The position numbers and the translations under genes were made by a program. Below the pieces are notes generated by a model. The model ran no database searches. It was not told the origin of the DNA and saw only the letters and a program-made list of their open reading frames with translations. Below are positions 33,781 to 43,549 of a DNA stretch of 64,000 bases, in pieces (position 1 is the first letter of the stretch; each line of letters starts with the position of its first letter). Origin of the DNA: Emticicia sp965283955. GTDB lineage: Bacteria; Bacteroidota; Bacteroidia; Cytophagales; Spirosomataceae. The DNA lies in NCBI GenBank assembly GCA_965283955.1, contig CBDIQW010000001.1, positions 3,720,001 through 3,784,000 on the forward strand. Reading direction: 5' to 3'.

Positions 33781-34155
33781 ATGCTTGGCGTAACATCAGA
33801 TAACAAATTGAAAAGATTAATTGTAGTAGGCGATAAGATTTTGGTGAAGCCTAAAAATCCATCAGATAAAACAAATTCGGGATTATATTTGCCACCAACC
33901 GTTACCGAAAAAGAAGAAATTCAGAGCGGATACATCATAAAAGTAGGGCCAGGGTATCCGTTGCCAAACCCAACCGAAGATGAACCGTGGAAGGAAACGG
34001 AAGAAAAAGTGAAATATATGCCACTACAAGCTCAAGAAGGCGATTTGGCAATTTATCTCCAACGCCATGCCATCGAAGTGCAATATGAAGGCGAAAAATA
34101 TGTAATTCTCCCGCAAGCAGCCATTTTGATGCTGGAGAGATTTGAAGATTTATAA
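33781..34155 (+). CDS. GroES-like co-chaperonin family protein
   Basis: 124 residues. LKRLIVVGDKILVKPKNPSD, SGLYLPPTV, GYIIKVGPGYPLPNP, GDLAIYLQRHAIEVQYEGEKYVILP: the Cpn10 beta-barrel. It is longer than GroES (about 97 residues), with an insert in the middle (EDEPWKETEEKVKYMP). No groEL is adjacent, so this may be a stand-alone paralogue, not the main GroES. A terminator follows. Confidence 0.85.
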   Translation: MLGVTSDNKLKRLIVVGDKILVKPKNPSDKTNSGLYLPPTVTEKEEIQSGYIIKVGPGYPLPNPTEDEPWKETEEKVKYMPLQAQEGDLAIYLQRHAIEVQYEGEKYVILPQAAILMLERFEDL

Positions 34156-34158
34156 AGC

Positions 34159-34188
34159 AAAAGAGCGATGAACATTCATCGCTCTTTT
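34159..34188. terminator. Bidirectional terminator
   Basis: 12-base arms AAAAGAGCGATG and complement, loop AACATT, ending in T4. Between converging genes. Confidence 0.88.
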
Positions 34189-34214
34189 ACTTTATAAATA
34201 TCATCAAGGAAATT

Positions 34215-35473
34215 TTACTCCTCCAAGAAATCTAAATCTTTACCGTGCGTTTCAGAAATTTTGAGTACAGAATAAAAACCGATGGCAAAACAAATAAAAC
34301 CAACAATTGCTCCTGCCATAATTATACCCTGTGTAGGCTTTAAAAACTTGTAAGAGATGGTCATTAAAACCACCGAGCCTCGAACCATATTCGGAATCGT
34401 AGTGGCGGCCGTTGCTCGTAAATTTGTGCCAAATTGTTCGGCGGCAACAGTTACAAACATTGCCCAAAAACCATTGCCAAAACCTAAGAAACAGCACAGT
34501 GCATAAAACAAAGGTGCACTTTTAATGAGTCCAGAAAACAAAAGAATAAGCATACATATCAAAGCAAAAGACATCATAAGACCAATGGCTTTTCTACGAG
34601 AACGCAGTGCATGACTAAAGAAACCGCTCAGAAAATCGCCTACTGAAATACCAACGTATGCCCACATAATGGATAAACCTGGGTCGATTTTTTCGGTGAT
34701 TCCGAGGGCTTCGCCAAATTCATTGCTTAGATAAACCAAAATTCCGATACAAAACCAAAGTGGGATGCCAATTCCGATACACTTCATGTACGTCGTAAAA
34801 CGCTCCCAATTTGTGAAAAATGCAAAAAAATTACCTCTTTCAACGTGTTTTTTGCCAACTACATCTTTAAAAATACCTGACTCGATTACACCAACCCGAA
34901 GCAATAATAGTGCTATGCCCAAGCCTCCACCTATGAAATAAGCAATTGTCCAATCACCTGAAAGTTTTACGGTGAAAGTGGCAACTACTGCACCAAGTAG
35001 GCCAATTCCTGCCACCAATGATGTGCCAATGGCTCGAAGCTGCTTGGGAAGCACCTCCGAAACAAGCGTAATACCAGCTCCCAATTCTCCAGCAAGACCT
35101 ATTCCAGCAATAAAACGCAACCATTTGTAGGCTTCTATTTGATTCATAAACTCAATGTGCGGAATCAATCCACAGCAGATATTTGCTAATGAATAAGTAA
35201 TAATCGACCCAAAAAGTACCGAAAGTCGTCCTTTTTTATCTCCTAAAACTCCCCAAAAAATTCCGCCGAGAAGTAAGCCAATCATCTGAAAATTAATGAT
35301 GGTTGTTCCGATTGATGAAACTTCTTCTTTGGTCGTTAGTCCAAGACTTTCAAGGCTTTGAACCCGCACTATACCGAAGAGTTGAAGGTCATAAATATCA
35401 ACAAAATAGCCCAGTGCTGCTACAATTACGGGCAAGCTAAAAAGATGCTGAATAGTAGTTTTTCTTGATTCAT
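34215..35473 (-). CDS. MFS transporter (frameshifted near the start)
   Basis: About 419 residues with twelve predicted membrane segments; motif-A-like loop GVLGDKKGRLSVL after TM2. The open frame begins without a good start. The ATG at 35473 (MNQEK) reads in another frame, and one extra A in the A5 run 35459-35463 joins them to give MNQEKTTIQHLFSLPVIVAAL. The C-terminal part has FGTNLRATAATTIPNMVRGS, typical of sugar-phosphate or metabolite:H+ symporters. Substrate unknown. The DUF1080 gene upstream may be its partner. Confidence 0.86.
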
Positions 35474-35569
35474 AAGGTTTAGGTTTTTATTAGTAAATAG
35501 CTGATAATCAATAATTTACATCTATTTTGCTGCAAAATTCTGCCCGCTATCGACCATGGATTTGAATAA

Positions 35570-36172
35570 TTATAACTGCTTAATTTTGATTTTACGCCAT
35601 TTTACTTTGATTCCACCACCGCTATGGATTTGGAGAGCAATACAACCATCTTTTCCACCGATTTTTGCATCATCAAGAGTAATCATTTGTGTGCCATTCA
35701 AGAATGTAGTCACAACATTGCCTACAACTTTTACGGTCATTTTATTCCATTCGCCCATTTTCAAGGCTTTGTCTTTTTCTGGTTCAGGTTTAATCAACCA
35801 GCCACGTCCGTAAGACTCATAAATTCCGCCTGTTGAACTCCCTGGAGGAGCAACTTCTGCTTGCCAGCCCGATATTTTTGTACCTTCGATTGATGAATGA
35901 AAAAATACGCCACTATTGCCGTTAGCTTCTTGTTTAAATTCGAGCGTAAGCTCAAAGTCTTTAAATTTTTGTTCTGTTCCTAAGTAGCCGTATTCTTTGT
36001 CGGGGCCGCTTTCGCAAACCAAGAGACCGTCTTCTACGTACCATTTTTCGGTGCCGTATATTTTCCAACCTGTTAGGTCTTTGCCATTAAAGAGTGTTTG
36101 TTTTTTCTGAGCGAAAGCCGCTACCGAGAGAGATAATACAATGAATAACGAGAGACTTAATTTAAGTTTCAT
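35570..36172 (-). CDS. Secreted DUF1080 family protein (3-keto-disaccharide hydrolase family)
   Basis: 200 residues, signal peptide ending FAQ. LFNGKDLTGWKIYGTEKW, LEFKQEANGNSGVFFHSS, GWQAEVAPPGSSTGGIYESYG, VTTFLNGTQM, and the C-terminal IALQIHSGGGIKVKWRKIKI, all typical of the concanavalin-like DUF1080 domain. Members act on 3-keto-glycosides. It lies 97 bases upstream of the MFS gene on the same strand. Confidence 0.9.
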   Translation of the reverse strand: MKLKLSLSLFIVLSLSVAAFAQKKQTLFNGKDLTGWKIYGTEKWYVEDGLLVCESGPDKEYGYLGTEQKFKDFELTLEFKQEANGNSGVFFHSSIEGTKISGWQAEVAPPGSSTGGIYESYGRGWLIKPEPEKDKALKMGEWNKMTVKVVGNVVTTFLNGTQMITLDDAKIGGKDGCIALQIHSGGGIKVKWRKIKIKQL

Positions 36173-36237
36173 GTCGTGTTAGTGTTGATAGTTTGGTTAT
36201 GGAAGAATATTTTTCTACAAAGAAAAGCGAAAATCTT

Positions 36238-36245
36238 TATCTTTG
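36238..36245 (+). promoter_or_regulatory. Candidate promoter of the 36341 gene
   Basis: TATCTTTG, matching TAnnTTTG, about 95 bases before the start codon. The long leader makes this less sure. Confidence 0.4.
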
Positions 36246-36340
36246 GCTATGATTTAACCGAATATTGTTGTTTACTCAATTTATGAAATGAATAGACGTT
36301 ATATTCAAGAAAAATTTTACCCAAATTTATATGAAATAGC

Positions 36341-37073
36341 ATGAAGAGAATCTTTTTATTGATCGTTTTTTTATTGGTAGAAGGTTTTAGTTTCGCTCAA
36401 ACAAAGCTATCTCGACATACTTATGAAGGTTTAGTCAATAAGTTTCCAATTAGTCTTTCTTTAACATTCGATGCTAATTTAGTTTATGGAACATTGATGT
36501 ATAAGCGAGTGGGACAGCCGATAAAAGTAATTGGTTCACTGGAAAACGATAGTTTTTCATTACATGAGTTTGGTGAAAAAACCGAAATTACAGGAATGTA
36601 TTATGGCACTAAAAAAGGTGATGAAATCAGCGGTTCGTGGTCAAGTCCGAATGGGAAAGAAATGAAATTCGGTATCAAAAAAACTGCTTCAAGTGAAATT
36701 GAAAAACCGGAATTAAAATCTGCTACTGGCTCGTATGCGTATAGTTTTGGCAAAGATGGTGGTAATGGAAATATGTATGTGCAGCAGGTTGCGAGTGATA
36801 AAATTATCTTGGAAATCCAAGCTGTGAAAGCTACCACCGAGTTACAATCAAGCAATTATAGAAAAAACAACTCTAAAACTCGTTAGAAACGAAGCCATTT
36901 ATGAAAATAATGAATTTGGTAAATGCCTTTTAAAAATAACGTTTTTTGAAGGTGGAGCAAATATTATTTATTTAAACGATGCTTACGATTGCGGCTTCGG
37001 GAATGCCGCTTCGGTAGTTGGCAATTATTTTAAATTCGATAGTAAAGCACCAAAATTTGAGAAAACTAATTAA
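36341..37073 (+). CDS. Secreted protein of unknown function (frameshifted)
   Basis: Signal peptide MKRIFLLIVFLLVEGFSFAQ, then a beta-rich body (TYEGLVNKFPISLSLTFD, VYGTLMYKR, GSWSSPNGKEMKFGIKK). The first frame stops at 36886. A second frame carries on through NEAIYENNEFGKCLL, ITFFEGGANIIYLNDAY and CGFGNAASVVGNYFKFD to a stop at 37071-37073. The join is somewhere in 36815-36865 and needs one base fewer (or two more). The joined protein is about 243 residues. No family recognised. Confidence 0.7.
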
Positions 37074-37087
37074 AAGGTTGTTCTGAC

Positions 37088-37116
37088 AGGTAGAGATATT
37101 GCATGCAACCTCCCTA
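37088..37116. repeat. Degenerate palindrome
   Basis: GTAGAGATATTGC / GCAACCTCCCTAC, 10 of 13 positions paired, centred on TTGCATGCAA. It lies in the gap between converging genes and is likely a decayed dispersed repeat. Confidence 0.45.
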
Positions 37117-37695
37117 CTAAAACCGTAGAAAAGGTATCAACATTGGCACATCCTGTTGATACCTTTTATATTTTTCGCCAAATACTTCAATCAGTTTTTT
37201 CTCCTCAAAATAAATTCCTACTAATAAATAAATCGTTACGGCAACTGCACTGGTCAGGCTTCTTGTTGAAGCATCAACAACAAACATTCCCCAAACGAAG
37301 AGTAAAACCCCAAAATAAATCGGATGACGCATATATTTTAGAAGTCCATCGTTTTTGAATTCGTTTTTTTCTTGGCTTTTATTGAAATTAAGTCCGCTAA
37401 ACTCTCGCAAATCATAGCCTTGTAAAGCTCTTGAGATAAGAAGAACTCCACAAATAGTAATAGTTTTTCCGATAATTGATTGATAAACAGATACTTGCCA
37501 AAGTACTTCTTTTTCTGTTGAAAACTTTATCTTAGAAACAGGAATGAGCAGCACAACCGCCAAAATATTGTAAATGAGGCGATAAAAACGGAAGTATTTT
37601 CCCAACATCTTTGCTGCCAGATTCTTGAAATAATTACTTGCCATGAAGCTGTGAATTGCCCCGTAAAGTAGCCAAGCAAAAGCCAGTAAAAACAT
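37117..37695 (-). CDS. NnrU/isoprenylcysteine methyltransferase-like membrane protein
   Basis: 192 residues, about five membrane segments. GLLKYMRHPIYFGVLLFVWG and YFEEKKLIEVFGEKYKRYQQ are the SAM-binding signature of the ICMT/PEMT superfamily, close to NnrU/MddA-type methyltransferases (including methanethiol S-methyltransferase). Substrate cannot be told. A hairpin terminator lies just upstream of its start. Confidence 0.82.
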   Translation of the reverse strand: MFLLAFAWLLYGAIHSFMASNYFKNLAAKMLGKYFRFYRLIYNILAVVLLIPVSKIKFSTEKEVLWQVSVYQSIIGKTITICGVLLISRALQGYDLREFSGLNFNKSQEKNEFKNDGLLKYMRHPIYFGVLLFVWGMFVVDASTRSLTSAVAVTIYLLVGIYFEEKKLIEVFGEKYKRYQQDVPMLIPFLRF

Positions 37696-37764
37696 AATTT
37701 TATGGTTTATTTGTAGAGATTCAGAATGTAAAAGCTCTGATGGTGTGGGTTATATGTGATTGAT

Positions 37765-37804
37765 AAAACTCGAATGAGTGCTTGTTTAGCGTCATTCGAG
37801 TTTT
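37765..37804 (-). terminator. Terminator of the GH127 gene
   Basis: 13-base arms AAAACTCGAATGA and complement with a 14-base loop and T4, directly after the GH127 stop at 37818. Confidence 0.75.
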
Positions 37805-37817
37805 AGTTTATTCTTTC

Positions 37818-39843
37818 CTACTCAGTCATAATCTCTAAATTCTTAATTCTGGTTGGAAACCAAATTCTCATTTCCCCCTGTCCACGATTTGAGCGTGCAT
37901 AATATGGAATCAGAACTAAAGGCTGAGTTTTGGTTGAAACGGATGAATTATTTTCGATACTCAAGGCATTTGCTGAGCCTCTGAGAGTCATTACTCCATT
38001 CAATAAATTTGTCTGAAATTCTGTTGCAAAGTTCTGATTTTCAGGCACTACCAAGTTAGATGTAAGTCCGTTATTATCAACAAATTCGGCACAATAAACA
38101 ATCGGACCACGCTCAATCGCAATTTTACCTATATTATCTTTTACTTTTTCATTAGCCACAACCTGTTTTACTTTCATTGGTAAGGTCATCATTATTTTAT
38201 CCCCTTTTTTCCAAGCTCGGTCAATGATTGCATAGCCATTTTCGATAGTATATTCTAAAATCTGACCGTTTACATTGATTGAAGGTTTGTCAGATGTTTT
38301 ATCTTTGTAACGGTATAAATCAGTCGGAAATGCTTCATCTCTCGCCCAACCTGGAATCCTTACATAAAGCGGAAATTTTAAACCGTTTTTATTGGCAGGG
38401 TCAACCGAAATTACGACCATTCCATGCCACGGATATTCAGTAGTTTGTGAAATCGTGACGCTTTCTTTTGGTAAAACCTCTAATGTAGTTGTGTTCGACA
38501 TGAATAAATTTACATATACCTGATTATCTTTTTGAGCATACACATAGCTTGGAATAGAAGGCATAAAACGACAAATATTGGTCGGGCAACACGAACACCC
38601 AAACCACGGTGAACGCTTGTTTTCGCCACTCAATTTGCCTTTTTGCATATTATATTCCATCGGATTTTCGTAATTAAAGGTTTTTCCGTCAAGTCCGATA
38701 CCACTGATGAGTCCATTATAAAGTGTTCGCTCCAAGACGTCAATATATTTTGAGTCGCCGTACATCATAAACATTCTATGATTCCAGTAAACGCTCGAAA
38801 TTGCCGCACAAGTTTCGCAATACGCCGAATGATTCGATAGCTCATAATCAGGACCAAAACCTTCCCAATTTCCTGCTTGTCCGAGTCCACCTGTGATATA
38901 AGTTTTTTTCGAGAAAGCATTGTCCCAAATTCTATTGAGAGCCGTCAGATATTCCAAATTATTGGTCATTGAAGCCACATCTGCCATTCCTGCGTACAAA
39001 TATCCCGCACGCACCGAGTGTCCGAGTGCTTCGGTTTGCTGCGTTACAGGAATATTATCTTGCCAGTAAGCTCCTGTTTGCCAGACAGTTGCATCTTTTT
39101 CGCCCGTTTTCTTTTCATATTTTCGTTGGCCTCGACAATCAATATAAAACTTCGATAAATCAAGGTATTTCTGATTACCTGTCACTCGGTAAAGTTTTCC
39201 CAAACCAATTTCAATTACTTGATGCCCAGGAGCAACAGCTTTTTTGCTCTGCTTCAAAAACTGTTAGAAGATGGTCAGCATTTTTGATGGCTATATCCAA
39301 CATATTTCGTTTTTTAGTAGCCAAATAGTGTGCAGTTGCTGCTTCGTAGAAATGCCCCATATTATAGAGTTCGTGGCTCAATTCATGTTCTTTTTCATAG
39401 CGAACTTTTCCAATCCACGGATGAGTTGTGTCGCCCATTGTACGAGTTGTATAAAGATAGCCATCGGGTTCTTGGGCTTTACCAATGAGCGTAATGAGCG
39501 AGTCAATGTAAGTGTCGAGTTTAGCGTCATATTTTACATGAAGTGAGTAGGCTGCACCTTCAATGATTTTGTAAATATCTGAATCATCAAAAGGATAAGT
39601 TGTGCAAAGTTTACCTGTGTGAGCAACCGCCTGCTCGAAGTTTTTGATACGTCCCGTTTCTTTAGATTTTTGAAACGACCACGGAATCGTGACGGTTCGG
39701 TTGATTTCGAGTTTTGGCAACCAAAAATTATCACTCAATTTTACCTGAGTAAACGGCACTCCCCGATAAGGATAGTCTTTTTGAACTTGTGAAAATGAGA
39801 CAAGAGATATGAGACAAAAAACAAGAGACAGAAAATGTTTCAT
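37818..39843 (-). CDS. GH127 family beta-L-arabinofuranosidase (frameshifted)
   Basis: About 674 residues once repaired, with signal peptide. GVPFTQVKLSDNFWLPKLEIN is typical of the N-terminus. Catalytic and zinc-site residues: Glu and Cys in SAYCETCAAI and the Cys pair in CSCCPTNICRFM. The frame ends at 39211 after EQKSCCSWASSN, but the continuation KKAVAPGHQVIEIGLGKLY starts in another frame at 39257. The A6 run 39240-39245 (minus strand) is where they join. This break needs one base fewer (or two more). Cleaves beta-L-arabinofuranose from arabinan or pectin. Confidence 0.88.
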
Positions 39844-39897
39844 ATTGATAGGGTTGATTTTTTTGCTAAAAATAAGAAATATATTTTCTTATTTTGT

Positions 39898-39905
39898 CAA
39901 AAATA
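39898..39905 (-). promoter_or_regulatory. Candidate promoter of the GH127 gene
   Basis: TATTTTTG in reading direction, 54 bases upstream of the ATG at 39843; fits TAnnTTTG. Confidence 0.45.
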
Positions 39906-39926
39906 TAATGCTTTTGAAATTTAGAT

Positions 39927-40008
39927 TAACCACGGAGGCACAGATTACATAGATTTACACTGAGAAAGAGTTCCGTGACCCTCAGTGAAATCCGTGCCTC
40001 TGTGGTTA
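39927..40008. repeat. Large imperfect inverted repeat
   Basis: Outer arms TAACCACGGAGGCAC and GTGCCTCTGTGGTTA, then a second matching block (ACTGAG and CTCAGT). It is between the GH127 promoter and the SelT/W/H-like gene, 15 bases before its ATG, so it forms its leader. Similar in type to 1814-1871. Confidence 0.75.
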
Positions 40009-40022
40009 TAAACAAATTGAAT

Positions 40023-40301
40023 ATGAAACCAAAAATTACGCTCGAATACTGCCCGAAATGTCATTGGCTATTACGCTCGGCATGGTTGGCACAAGAATTA
40101 TTGACAACTTTTGAAGCCGAACTCGGAGAAGTCGGCCTTCGCCCAAGCGAAATTGCGGGAAGTTTCAAGGTTTTAATCAACGAAGAAGTAATTTTCGACC
40201 GCAAACGTGAAGGACATTTTCCCGAAATAAAAGAATTGAAACAATTAGTAAGAGATTTAATTGCTCCCGAAAAGTCATTGGGGCATAGCGATAGGAAGTA
40301 A
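40023..40301 (+). CDS. SelT/SelW/SelH family (Rdx) protein
   Basis: 92 residues from ATG 40023; the reading frame upstream is repeat sequence. Thioredoxin-like: ITLEYCPKCHWLLRSAWLAQ (CxxC, both Cys present, no selenocysteine), FEAELGEVGLRPSEIAGSF and LINEEVIFDRKREGHFPEIK. A likely redox protein; target unknown. Followed by AT-rich sequence with 'aatgaataatga' words. Confidence 0.88.
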   Translation: MKPKITLEYCPKCHWLLRSAWLAQELLTTFEAELGEVGLRPSEIAGSFKVLINEEVIFDRKREGHFPEIKELKQLVRDLIAPEKSLGHSDRK

Positions 40302-40392
40302 TTAATGAATAATGAATAATGTAGAATGGATAATTTTGACAGTTAAAGTGCTAAATATCCATTTTTCATTATCAATTGTACATTTTGATTCA

Positions 40393-41144
40393 TTAAATCA
40401 GGTTTTCTTTATAATTACGACTCATCCGAAGCACTTTTTCATTTTTCAGAATAACCGAATAATCACCATTGAAATGCGATTGAATTTCTTTGATAAAATG
40501 CAGGTTTACGATGGTAGAACGGTGAATTCTGACAAAGTTTTTTGGGTTTAGTTTTGTCTCAAAATGCGTGAGCGTTTCGTAGAGTAAATGCTTTGTTTTT
40601 CGGTGTGAAGTGAGATATAATTACCTTCGGCTTCTACATAAATCAAGTCGGTAATTTTTATTAATTGGATTCTACCTCCATCTTTTACGGTAACGATTTC
40701 GGCATAAGTTGGTTGTGCGATTTGTTGAAAAAACTGTCCGTATTTCTCAAAAACTGCTGAAATTTCTTGTTTATTGGTCAATTCTAATTGCTTTAGCACC
40801 TTCTGAAACATTCGGTCGAAACGCTCATCATCGAAGGGTTTTAGTAGATAATCAATGGCATTTGTCTCGAATGCTTGAATCGCATAATTATCGAATGCTG
40901 TTACGAACACAATCAACGGCAACTTGTTTGTTTTCACTGATTTAGCTAAGTCAATACCATTCAATTCGGGCATCTGAATATCCAAAAACACTACGTCTGG
41001 TTCGTATTTTTCGATAGCTTTCAAGGCTGTTTTTCCATCACTGCAAGTTTCCAACAGCTCAATTTCTGAGTAGCGTTTGAGTTGGTTTTGCAAGATTTCT
41101 CTCGCAATTAATTCATCGTCGGCTATCAATGCTTTGTAGGTCAT
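40393..41144 (-). CDS. LytTR-type response regulator (frameshifted)
   Basis: About 250 residues from ATG 41144. Receiver domain: IADDE, FLDIQMPELNG (phospho-Asp), FVTAFDNYA, YLLKPFDDERF. LytTR domain: IYVEAEGNYISLHTEKQ. The frame runs off early to a stop at 40548. In another frame the rest of the LytTR domain follows (HLLYETLTHFE, NFVRIHRSTIVNL, GDYSVILKNEKVLRMSRNY) to a stop at 40393. One A added in the AAA at 40592-40594 joins them. The start overlaps the stop of the kinase gene (ATGA). Confidence 0.88.
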
Positions 41145-42210
41145 TTCAGAAGAGGTAATGTTATCGTTACGCACACGCCACTGTCGGGGGCATTGCTCGA
41201 AATATTTATATTTGTTTCTTCACCAAAAAGATTTTTCAAACGTTCTTGGGTATTCATCAACCCAATTCCAAACTTAAAATCCGAGAAGGTTTCGATGCCA
41301 TTATCTTTCACCGAAAGCATGAGTTGGGTTTCGGTGTTTTTGGCCAAAATCTCAATTTCTCCTTGTTTGGCAAATGGTTCTACACCGTATTTAATTGCAT
41401 TTTCAACGATTGGTTGCAACAGCATTGGCGGCACAAACGCCTCTTCTAAATTGCTATCTATCAATATCTTACACATTAATCTATCTTCAAAACGTATTTT
41501 AAGAATAGCTAAATAAAGCTCTAAAAGATGAATTTCATTTTTAGTTTCACCAAATCTTCGTTGTTTTCTTTTAGGCTTAGCCGTAGTAAATCGCTTAGTT
41601 TGATGAGCATTTTTGTGGCCTTTTCGGTATCGCCTTTTTGCATCAAACCAATGATATTGTGATGGGTATTAAATAAAAAATGGGGCTGCAACTGAATCTT
41701 CAAGGCACTCAATTTGGTTTCCGAAAGTTGTTTTTCGAGCCTTGCTTTTTCGGTTTGAGATAGTTGATAATCTTGATAAAAATTAACTCCTTTATAGACA
41801 GCCAACAGTAACCAATAGTTAATAAATTCATTAAAAAAAGAAAGAGAGAATACCCTTTTCAAGAAAAAAAATACTCCTGTATTTTGATTGAGAAAAAATT
41901 TTACAAGCAAAGCCACAATCAAAGAGTTTACAAAAACTGCTATCACACTTACTGTCAATGAGATAAAGAAATGTAAAAACAGTTTTCTAAATAATTTTGG
42001 TTGCTTTAAGGGTAGTTTTTTTGCCAACCAAAACACCATAAAACTAATAGGAATATACAAAAGCCACTTGATTTTCATTATTAAAACATGAGGCCAACTG
42101 ATGGGTTTTTCATCTAAGCTATAAACCAGCAAATCTTGTCCAATCATTAAACAAGTAACGATTATCCAAAAAGCTGGAATCAGCCAATATTTCAGTTTTT
42201 CGAGTTTCAT
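41141..42210 (-). CDS. LytS-type sensor histidine kinase (frameshifted)
   Basis: About 356 residues. Four membrane segments, then a coiled-coil linker and the His_kinase motif KIQLQPHFLFNTHHNI (phospho-His), ending early at 41521. The rest, ELYLAILKIRFEDRL, PPMLLQPIVENAIKYGVEP, SVKDNGIETF, KFGIGLMNTQERL, is in another frame up to 41141. One A added to the A5 at 41538-41542 restores it. Coupled to the 117-residue gene upstream by an ATGA overlap and to the LytTR gene downstream. Signal unknown. Confidence 0.88.
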
Positions 42211-42560
42211 AATTCTCGTTTTTTGCCGTCTTTTCCAAGTACCGTAAACTTTGTCTCTTTATTTTTTGCAATTGCGTGTATGCCCACTTCGGTAGCATCA
42301 TTGAGCAATACAAGGCTCGAACCTTGCTCGGTTGCTCCTAATTTTACTCTAATTGTGCCTGTTTTATCTCTCAAACGGAGCATTACCTCTCCATCGGGTT
42401 CGGTTTTGATTGCTGCCCTAACTACTCCTTTCGAGTCAATTACTTCAAATTCTTTCACTCTGATTTTATCAAAATCTTGTTGGTGTGGGCTGGCTGCAAT
42501 AAATAATATCAAGACCAAATTAAACAAACTTAAAAGAATTGTGAATCGCTGATTTTTCAT
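42207..42560 (-). CDS. Small exported protein of unknown function
   Basis: 117 residues. N-terminal hydrophobic segment (ILLSLFNLVLILFIAASPHQQ), then VKEFEVIDSKGVVRAAI, GEVMLRLRDKTGTIRVKL and SLVLLNDATEVGIHAIAKN, short repeated beta units of about 20 residues each. Overlaps the start of the LytS gene by four bases. It may be a sensor or ligand-binding partner of LytS, but that is inferred from position only. Confidence 0.75.
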   Translation of the reverse strand: MKNQRFTILLSLFNLVLILFIAASPHQQDFDKIRVKEFEVIDSKGVVRAAIKTEPDGEVMLRLRDKTGTIRVKLGATEQGSSLVLLNDATEVGIHAIAKNKETKFTVLGKDGKKREL

Positions 42561-42592
42561 AATTTTTGAGTATTAAATGTATAAAATCTTAT

Positions 42593-43435
42593 TTATTTAG
42601 TAAAGTTTTTACTGTTGATTAATACGACTCGAACTTGATTTGCTGCATTATTTTCTAAAACCCAAAGATTACCATTCTCATCAATAAGCCCACCAGTTGG
42701 ACTCCAAGAGACTGGACTTTTATAAATCGTAGTCACTTTTCTATTGGGTGTAACTTTACGAATTTCTCGTTTTTCAAGCAGAGCAACATACAAATTCCCT
42801 ATTTTATCGTCCCAAATACCATAAACACTATGATTAGGTCGTATTGCCGATATCTTTTTATCGTCAATATTTTCTATTAATAACTCTACTTTTTTGTTTT
42901 TTATCTGAAACAAATCATTATCATCAATGTAATAAAATATGCCATCTTTTCGGCAAAATTGCCATCGAACATCAGTAGTTTTGATAGTTTGCATGACTTC
43001 AACCACATTATTTTTAGCTTTTTTCATGAATAAACTTTCAGTTTTCCCTCGTTCTATCCAATACATATTCCCAGCCGAATCACGATTAAAGCTATAATTA
43101 CTCAGGAAACCATCTGAATTGGGTATTTCCTTTGTAAATTTTCCATTCGAGTCATACTTCCACACAAAGTGTTTCCATTTATCGCTTACTTCGCCTTCGT
43201 ACCATAAATGCTCGCCATAGAGATTATCATACTTATCTACGTGCAACTCGTGCGTATGCACATCTGGCACAACAATCGTTTTGGTTTTTCCATTGGGTGA
43301 TACTTTCCAAACTCGTGCTAAATCAGAGTAAAATATTTCTCCTTTTGAGTTTTTCACGATGCCAGTACCAGGGTGTGCAGTTACAGGTAGATTCAGTAAT
43401 AAACTGATAGTCAATAAAATAAATAGCTTTTTCAT
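42593..43435 (-). CDS. Secreted NHL/SMP-30-like beta-propeller protein
   Basis: 280 residues with a signal peptide (PVTA). It shows the repeated propeller strands: GIVKNSKGEIFYSDLARVW, HVDKYDNLYGEHLW, SFNRDSAGNMYWI, GIWDDKIGNLYVALLEKREIRKVTP, GGLIDENGNLWVLENN. Such proteins bind a ligand or act as lactonase-like enzymes; here no catalytic site is clear. First gene of the LytS/LytTR operon, 32 bases ahead of the next. Confidence 0.83.
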   Translation of the reverse strand: MKKLFILLTISLLLNLPVTAHPGTGIVKNSKGEIFYSDLARVWKVSPNGKTKTIVVPDVHTHELHVDKYDNLYGEHLWYEGEVSDKWKHFVWKYDSNGKFTKEIPNSDGFLSNYSFNRDSAGNMYWIERGKTESLFMKKAKNNVVEVMQTIKTTDVRWQFCRKDGIFYYIDDNDLFQIKNKKVELLIENIDDKKISAIRPNHSVYGIWDDKIGNLYVALLEKREIRKVTPNRKVTTIYKSPVSWSPTGGLIDENGNLWVLENNAANQVRVVLINSKNFTK

Positions 43436-43454
43436 AAAAATTAAATTTTATGTA

Positions 43455-43462
43455 CAAACCTA
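43455..43462 (-). promoter_or_regulatory. Candidate promoter of the LytS/LytTR operon
   Basis: TAGGTTTG in reading direction, 20 bases upstream of the ATG at 43435; fits TAnnTTTG. It would drive all four genes. Confidence 0.55.
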
Positions 43463-43549
43463 ATGATTATGAAAAAGCTACAATAGTTGATTTTGATAAG
43501 AAGCGAAAAAAGTAAGTCGAAACGATGGAAAAGCTATTTTTAAACAAAC

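Noticed and set aside
40312..40551. Short plus-strand frame after the SelT/W/H-like gene
   Set aside because: Overlaps the C-terminal part of the LytTR gene on the other strand, which is clearly the real coding frame once repaired.
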